DNA of 64,000 nucleotides. Origin: Onchocerca volvulus (taxonomy: Eukaryota; Nematoda; Chromadorea; Rhabditida; Onchocercidae). The position numbers were made by a program, and so were the translations under genes. Positions 58,378 to 64,000 of this stretch are shown here, in pieces. Numbering within the stretch: the stretch's first letter is position 1; each line of letters opens with the position of its first letter. The notes below the pieces were generated by a model. That model ran no database searches. It was given only the letters and a program-made list of their open reading frames with translations, and was not told where the DNA came from. The stretch is from positions 1,360,026 to 1,424,025 of the forward strand of contig HG738140.1 of NCBI GenBank assembly GCA_000499405.2, given 5' to 3'.

Positions 58378-58913
58378 GATCGATAATGATAAATGAATTA
58401 CGAATATAATAATAGTAAATTTGTCTAATCTTTGTCCAATATGATTAATTTATGTAATTTTTAATTTATTATCTAAAACGAGTCATTGGTTGCTTATCAT
58501 AAGTTTTGAATGTGAAATAAATATAGTTATATCTTGCATGACTTCAAAATTTTCCTTATCTTATGAAAATGATTCGATCTACTAATCTCATTTAAAATGC
58601 TCTATTTACGTTATCTAAGAAGATATTTAAACTGCCCTATTTATGTTATCTTTTACAATTGCCCAAAATATCAGTATTTTATTTACTTGTATTTATTTTA
58701 ATAATCTTGATTTGCATTATATCTTATTTGAATATATATATATATATATAAGATTCATCTAGTACAAAAGTATTTGATTCAAATATCACTGAAGTCCACA
58801 TGCAAAACTTAACCTGAATATATCCAGCATTTAGGAAACAGGAGTAGACTAATCTTGATAGCCTATTTTATACATTTCTCTGATAATACTGAAATTCCAT
58901 GTTTATTTTTTTT
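58378..58913. other. 3' flank of PIGG up to the viral insertion
   Basis: AT-rich, no gene. It includes the PIGG poly(A) signal (58516-58521) and an (AT)n run at about 58732-58750. The first viral Rep-like homology starts near 58914. Confidence 0.6.
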
Positions 58914-59546
58914 TATTGAAAGCATTCATATCATATTTCGATATCAACTCAGCTTTCCACCAATATTCAGGTAGTTTATTGCCTGTTATTACTATAGCTT
59001 TACTGTTAAATTTTGTAAAACCTCCTTTAATTTGTCCAAATGTTTTTTTGAATCTGCTAAATTAAACAACTCTGGTGGGGATAACCATCCGTAAAAATCA
59101 TTCATAATTACTACGTCTTGTTGGTTATAACCGTACCACCATTTTTCCATATTGGCAGTTTTTATGAAAAAACTTTTCGATAAAGAACAAGCAAATGATG
59201 CCTTACCTACTCCAGGATCTCCAATTATTAAATATAAATCTGTTTTTTCCTCTCTATCTGGTATTAAAAATGATTTCAAAGACATAATTTTGTTTAAATT
59301 ACGCATAACGAAGAAATTATCGTTTTCAACAAATTCTTCTAAAGAAATATCGTTGTTACAAAATTTTTTCAATAAAATCGATTGCTCCTCGCCTTTTCTT
59401 TTTCTTGATGATTGTTCCGGTCTTTCTCCAAATTCTTCTGCAATACATTCTTTACTGCAATAAGTAAAATTTTGGTAAGGACTACCTTTGGATTGTTCGA
59501 TGTGGCTTCCTTGCGGTAATCGTGATTGTAAGGTTGAAAATCTTAC
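58914..59546 (-). pseudogene. Endogenous CRESS-DNA virus Rep fragment, minus copy
   Basis: On the minus strand one frame is open for 185 codons from 59546 to a stop at 58992. It covers the C-terminal end of the HUH nuclease (GSPYQNFTYCSKE, including the motif III Tyr), a basic stretch (SSRKRKGEE) and the superfamily 3 helicase. The circovirus-type Walker A is GDPGVGKAS, where Ala replaces Ser/Thr after the Lys. Walker B reads VVIMNDFYGW, with Asn for the first Asp. MEKWWYGYNQQD and SPPELFNLADS match circovirus Rep layout. A one-base deletion near 59035, relative to the plus copy, shifts the frame before helicase motif C, so homology continues out of frame to ~58914. The N-terminal nuclease motifs I and II are absent. 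No capsid gene was seen. It lies between the 3' ends of two convergent host genes. Confidence 0.85.
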
Positions 59547-59586
59547 GATTTTTTTTTTTTTTTTTTTTTAAATTGTAAGATTTTCA
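59535..59586. repeat. Palindromic junction between the two Rep copies
   Basis: TGAAAATCTTAC (59535-59546) and GTAAGATTTTCA (59575-59586) are exact inverted arms separated by a 28-base spacer containing 21 T. The left arm belongs to the minus Rep copy. The right arm leads directly into the plus copy, marking the centre of an inverted duplication. Confidence 0.85.
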
Positions 59587-60058
59587 AAAAATCATTTTTA
59601 ATACCAGATAGAGAGGAAAAAACAGATTTATATTTAATGGGTATGTTTCATATTTAATAATTGGAGATCCTGAAGTAGGTAGGACATCATTTGCTTGTTC
59701 TTTATCGAGAAGTTTTTTCATAAAAACTGCCAATATGGAAAAATGTTGGGACGTAGTAATCATAGATGATTTTTACGGATGGTTATCCCCACCAGAGTTG
59801 TTTAATTTAGCAGATTCAAAAAATCATTTGATACAAATTAAAGGAAGTTTTACAAAATTTAACAGTAAAGCTATAGTAATAACAAGCAATAAACTACCTG
59901 AATATTGGTATTGGAAAGCTGAGGTGATATCGAAATACGATATGAATGCTTTCAATAGAAGAGTCACTTTAACATGGGTTTGGAATAAAAACAACCAGTA
60001 TATGCGTTTCAATTATAAATTCAATATGGATATGGTTAATTCCATTGCTTATACATAA
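59587..60058 (+). pseudogene. Endogenous CRESS-DNA virus Rep fragment, plus copy
   Basis: Inverted copy of part of the minus element: 59590-59957 corresponds to the complement of about 58914-59277. It then extends further into the Rep C-terminus, ending at a stop at 60056-60058. Compared with the minus copy it has a 20-base insertion at about 59638-59657 that repeats CATATTTAA and breaks the frame. It also has a degenerate Walker A (GDPEVGRTS), an in-frame 18-base loss in the MEKWWYGYN region, an intact Walker B (VVIIDDFYGW), and a good motif C region (AIVITSNKLPEYW). The ~250 bases encoding the nuclease end and linker are missing. The two copies carry different lesions, so both have decayed since duplication. 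It is not a functional gene. Confidence 0.85.
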
Positions 60059-60260
60059 TTATTTTGTTTTGTAATCCAAATTTCTAATAAACATTTTATT
60101 TGTTAAAAAATATATTATACAAAATAATATTATAAAACAATACGTTAGATGACCCACGGTTGCTACTTTCCGACTCATAAGTACGGTCGAATGGGGGCGA
60201 AGCCCCCCGCCTCAAGGGGGGGCTTAATTTTGAATCAAGCCATAAATAAAGTTTCTGCAT
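60059..60260. other. Spacer after the Rep element, possible viral intergenic remnant
   Basis: Short non-coding stretch, AT-rich at the left and then abruptly GC-richer from 60140, ending in the G/C hairpins at 60193-60225. The complement of 60096-60101 region contains AATAAA, which could serve the minus-strand gene ending at 60261. In that case the hairpins would lie in its 3' UTR. Confidence 0.5.
60193..60225. other. GC-rich double hairpin
   Basis: Two mutually exclusive stems share one C-run: GGGGGC-GAA-GCCCCC (60193-60207) and AAGCCCCCC-loop-GGGGGGCTT (60200-60225). About 85% G+C in a region that is otherwise ~75% A+T. This fits either a retained piece of the viral intergenic region or a structured 3' UTR. 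Confidence 0.6.
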
Positions 60261-62247
60261 TTAAATTCTACGAATAGAATCGCAAACGACAATTTCGGCA
60301 CCGTAAGGAATTTCTTCAGTGTGATAATATACCACTTCCTGTACAGTGAAATAACATGATAATTAATCATGATAATTTTGGATTACTTAGTAAAATTTGA
60401 TAGGTTATTTTCACTTCTAGAAAATGTTTTTGAAATCTAAAATTCTGTAACGCTTCTCACCTGTACGAAAGGGCAGAATCTATAGATGGCATCAGAGCCA
60501 TAAAAATTTCGGAAATGTGTTGTTGATAGTATTTTGAAATGATCAGCTAATGTACGGGCCTAAACAAGAATAAAATGATAAATAGATAAGACAAAAAAAG
60601 AATTGTATAGCTCCATAGCTCAGAATCATATAGCTCAATATACTCAAAACAAGGATCAGAATCATACTAATAATTACCATACTTAAAATGTCTCATCAAT
60701 TAACATCGAAGATAATGCAATGAAGAAAATTTGGCAATTTTACAATCTTACTGATAACTTGTCATATTCATCTTTATGCTTAAATCATTACTTCCCAAAT
60801 AATGAATTTGTAAATTAGTGTTAAAGTCAACCATGCAAAGCAAAATGTGTGGGTCATAGGTCATTCAAACACTGGAATTTGGAAAGTACCTTAATTAGTC
60901 TAATTAAGATCATTTTTTGGGATTTAGAAAATGATCTCAGTTGCAGTGATTATTTACTATGCATCAGAAAAGCATTAATAATCTAGGAAATTATCTTCTT
61001 TACTACATATTAGAAAAGTACGATATTTTAAATTCAGAAAGTGACCTTAATTACTCTAATGAAGATCATTTTTTAGAAATTTAAAAAGTGACCTTAATTG
61101 CTATAATTAATTGCTATACCTGGGAAAAATACGATACCTGTAAGCCGAATGCTGTTCTGAAAGTGCGAATATATGAAAATATATTGCACCTCATTGGTAC
61201 CATCACGAATTTTGTACTATTTGCGAAGCAAACCTAAAAATTCTTGAAATTTTTCAAAAAATTTTTGATCATTTGAATAATCGATAATCATTTGAATAAT
61301 CATTTCAGCTGTATAGATTATAAACAATAATTGTTATATTACTACAAGAACGAAAAAAAAAATGCTTCTTACTAATTAATTATTTAATATCAGAATGATT
61401 AATTACTTTTTCAACTCATTATCAATATTTAATGATCATATATAAAGTGTACTTCGTTAACAGATAACTGAATCCTCCTCTGAATCATTTTCATATTGCA
61501 AAAAGTTAATCAATAATGATCCACTAATTAATAATGATTTAATTATTTATAATGATAACTAATTAATAATGACAGGAATTTTATAATATCTTATATTCAC
61601 ATGCGATCAAATAATATTAATAAATATGTTTATTAATGTGAGAATTATTTTTAAAACAGTAAATAATAATATTTGCTAATAATAAATACTGATACCAAAG
61701 AATAATGTCAATGGTTACGGTAATAATCAATTGATTCATTTCTTTAATTCATATTTTTTCTTTTTATCTTTCTTTGCTAAAGATAATGAATTGTTAATTA
61801 TTGTTCTTAATAAATGTCACATCTTGCAATCATCATAAATTTAAATTTCATTCAATGAGTACTTTTTTTTTTTTTTGGAAAAGATTTACTAAAATTAAAT
61901 GTTTCACAAGAAATATCAGCATTAAATTAATTAATTAAAGTTGAAATATCAATTTATTTCTTGCAAACAAAAATTTTTTCTTTCCTATCAAACGCAATAA
62001 TTATATCAATTCATTTCTTGATTTATGCTTTCATGAACGGTGTATTTTGCATCTGTATTTTCTAGACAATATTAATTTCATTTCGTTCCTAAAGAAAAAT
62101 TAAAGTTGATCGATATTGAAAGTTAACTGTATGCGTAATCATGCGAATTAAATACTGCTCTGCATCAACTGACCCTGAAAATGGATGACGCTTGAGCGGA
62201 AGACTTATACTTTCACTCAACGTTTGATTCATCTCACAGCGTGACAT
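60261..62247 (-). CDS. Uncharacterised 130-residue nematode protein
   Basis: Four exons in transcript order: 62247-62128, 61233-61138, 60559-60461, 60338-60261, all phase 0, giving 130 residues plus stop. The other frames of exon 3 contain stops, which supports the model. It begins MSRCEMNQTLSESIS and includes KRHPFSGSVDAEQYLIRM, TKFVMVPMRCNIFSYIR, RNFYGSDAIYRFCPFV and ends AEIVVCDSIRRI. There is no signal peptide or membrane segment. It has a moderate number of Cys and many basic and aromatic residues. I do not recognise the family. The dense, codon-consistent exons with good acceptors (TTTTTAG, GTTTAG, GTACAG) make it likely to be a real gene. Its 3' end faces PIGG across the viral element. 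Confidence 0.65.
60880..61140. repeat. Degenerate repeat in an intron of the uncharacterised gene
   Basis: AAAGTACCTTAATTAGTCTA or AAAGTGACCTTAATTNCT followed by AAGATCATTTTTT recurs near 60885, 61037 and 61085. The lower part abuts exon 2. Confidence 0.6.
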
Positions 62248-63758
62248 TTCTGCTTATCAGAAATAGTTCACGTGGAGTACACGTTTAATGTCTACGTTTC
62301 ATTCACGCAAAGACGTCATACTCATTGAAAGTTTGAAAAAAGGTTGAAGACGTTTCATCCCACAATTCCTCTAATCATTCGCTTTTCCGAATATAACAGC
62401 TTCATTACGTACTCCAGCTCTCCTGATGAAAACTTCAGAAGGAACCAATTATTAGATTGTTCGATAAATATAATAATGCTATAATAATGGGCATTTATTT
62501 AAAAAAATAAGACATTTCAGAAGTTGAAATTCAACTAAAATTGAATAAATATAATCTTTGTAATTTACTATTATTCGTAACATTTCGAAAAGCGTGAAAA
62601 AAAAAAGTTCATGTGAAAATGAGAAAGACAATAAGGGCTCTGATAATATGATATTTTTGCATTTTTGTCAACCATAAAATTCTATTTTTGTTTACTTAAT
62701 ACTTAATTTCGTATAAAAAAAATTATTGGAATAATTATTTAAATAAAGAGAGCTAAACTTCATGGTTAACAAAATGCAAATATTTTACTAGTATTAGATT
62801 ATTTTTTTTTTTTTTTTTGATTTCAAGCCCTTATATACCTCATTATTTACTGATTGATTTGATAAATGTTAAATAGCTTTAAAAGAAATTAACAAATTCG
62901 ATGAAGCTGTCCATCAAATTACGTTATTTCAAACTTCGTCGTATTCAATTCTTTTTAAGAATGAAATTTCATTCATGTTACATCACTATTATCATCATTA
63001 TCACTTAATAGTCATATCAAAAAGTCTTCTTCCTACTTGGATTAATTTGCGAAGGTGAAATCTTCTTCATTTTCTCAAAATTTTTTCATCGTTTTTGGTT
63101 CCATCTTATGCTGACGAGAATAAACACGCCCTTTATTCCCGCGGCGTTTGCAACGGTGTGAGATTCAAAACCTTCTGCTTCATAACAACGATTCTGAGAA
63201 GGAGGGATTCTAAGAATGAAGAAGGATGGACTTCATTCTTGGACCGCCCAATTTTGCATCAATTTGAGGTCTATTTCTGGTCGTACCATCAATCGGACAT
63301 CTCCGTATTTAAAGGTACAAAAGAAGAGGTTTGGTCATTTTTCGAAGACTCAGTCTTCGTGATTTGTTGGAACCTTTCGTTCGCTATTCGTTTAGCAAAA
63401 GTACTTCTTAAAAATAGTCCATCTTGAATGTTCAAATATCTGTCTAGATAGAACATTATCCAAATATTTCCTCCAATTCATCACTCAACAGTTACAAGTT
63501 CCTTTATCGTCAGAAACTTACAAATTATACCTGTGGACATTGGCTAATTCCAAGTTCGGAATTACCTTTCATATCCTTCCCGAAAGCGGAATTTTTCTGT
63601 CAAGAAAGTCCGTAACAATAATAAAACAACAATAAAACAAATATCTGATAAAATTATTATCAGATACAATTTATTACTTCGAAATACGAACTATTATTAT
63701 TAAAGAAGTTTTCCCTATTTTTGAATTCATTAATTAAGACTTTCGAAAAAAAACAAAC
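62248..63758. other. Divergent intergenic region
   Basis: Presumed promoters of the minus-strand gene at 62247 and of the plus-strand gene at 63759. The segment 62250-62460 is less AT-rich. An open frame at 63095-63427 (about 110 codons, no ATG at its start) contains two small palindromes and no recognised domain, and its complement is also partly open, so it is not called a gene. Confidence 0.5.
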
Positions 63759-64000
63759 ATGATGTGGTTCAAAACAAGCATTATTATGACCCTATTTCTT
63801 ATTATTAGCCTGGATGCTATGTTTATAAGTCTTAACATAAGAAATTACACGGATTTTGGAAATTTAACCAATAAAAATCCTAAAATGAGGAGCGCTTCTG
63901 TGCCCGATCAATCGGATGATCAAAGAAGTGGTAATATTTCGGAGGAGCAGATACAAGAAATGATTGCTGATAATGAATCATTCGATATCAATCGTGTACC
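63759..64000 (+). CDS. 5' end of a signal-anchored or secreted protein (partial)
   Basis: ATG at 63759 opens a frame that runs without a stop to the window end (80 codons). The start MMWFKTSIIMTLFLIISLDA gives a short basic N-terminus then ~17 hydrophobic residues. This is either a signal peptide or the signal anchor of a type II membrane protein such as a Golgi enzyme. The following ~60 residues are polar, Asn/Ser/Asp/Glu-rich (SDDQRSGNISEEQIQEMIA), with NYT, NLT and NIS glycosylation sequons, like a stem region. No catalytic domain lies inside the window, so the product cannot be named. An unseen donor inside the stretch is possible. Confidence 0.6.
   Translation, partial: MMWFKTSIIMTLFLIISLDAMFISLNIRNYTDFGNLTNKNPKMRSASVPDQSDDQRSGNISEEQIQEMIADNESFDINRV

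Noticed and set aside
60125..60133. TAATATTAT as a viral replication-origin nonanucleotide
   Set aside because: Not at the tip of a stem and expected by chance in such AT-rich DNA. Mentioned only as a weak hint in the findings.

Overview
The window looks like a piece of a filarial (spirurid) nematode chromosome. It is strongly AT-rich and full of poly-T runs, microsatellites and small tandem repeats. Its genes are split into short exons by introns that end in the nematode TTTCAG/TTTTAG acceptor. The gene content also points to a parasitic nematode: an AIP-related co-chaperone, an acetylcholinesterase, two tandem-repeat galectins and a divergent-loop cyclophilin. No alignment or RNA data were available. 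Gene models were built by reading exons, splice sites and phases by eye, and every coding junction listed keeps the frame.

Layout from left to right. (1) 1321-4399 (+): AIP/aipr-1-like TPR co-chaperone, 7 exons, with one GC-AG intron. (2) 4.4-15.5 kb: gene-poor stretch rich in simple repeats. (3) 15522-21937 (+): GPI-type acetylcholinesterase, 11 exons, with a complete triad and two odd intronic duplications of its own splice-site regions. (4) 24163-28843 (-): two-domain galectin with an apparent signal peptide, convergent with the esterase. (5) 28.8-34.9 kb: repeats, several perfect hairpins, microsatellites and an ACGTG-rich block. (6) 34923-37434 (+): divergent-loop cyclophilin, 5 exons. 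(7) 37.4-45.7 kb: gene-poor, many minisatellites. (8) 45736-48752 (+): lec-1-type cytosolic tandem-repeat galectin, 8 exons, with a 16-bp hairpin lying across one 3' splice site. (9) 50064-58377 (+): GPI ethanolamine-phosphate transferase 2 (PIGG), 18 exons. (10) 58914-60058: an inverted pair of decayed Rep fragments from a circovirus-like CRESS-DNA virus, an endogenous viral element followed by an unusually GC-rich double hairpin. (11) 60261-62247 (-): four-exon gene for an unrecognised 130-residue protein. (12) 63759-64000 (+): the 5' end of a gene for a signal-anchored or secreted protein, cut by the window end.

Functionally these are independent host genes rather than one pathway. PIGG works on the GPI precursor and the acetylcholinesterase carries a GPI-type tail, but their proximity is probably chance. 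The items most worth following up are the captured and inverted viral Rep segment, the secreted galectin, the splice-site hairpin in lec-1, and a family of short-looped perfect palindromes scattered through the window.
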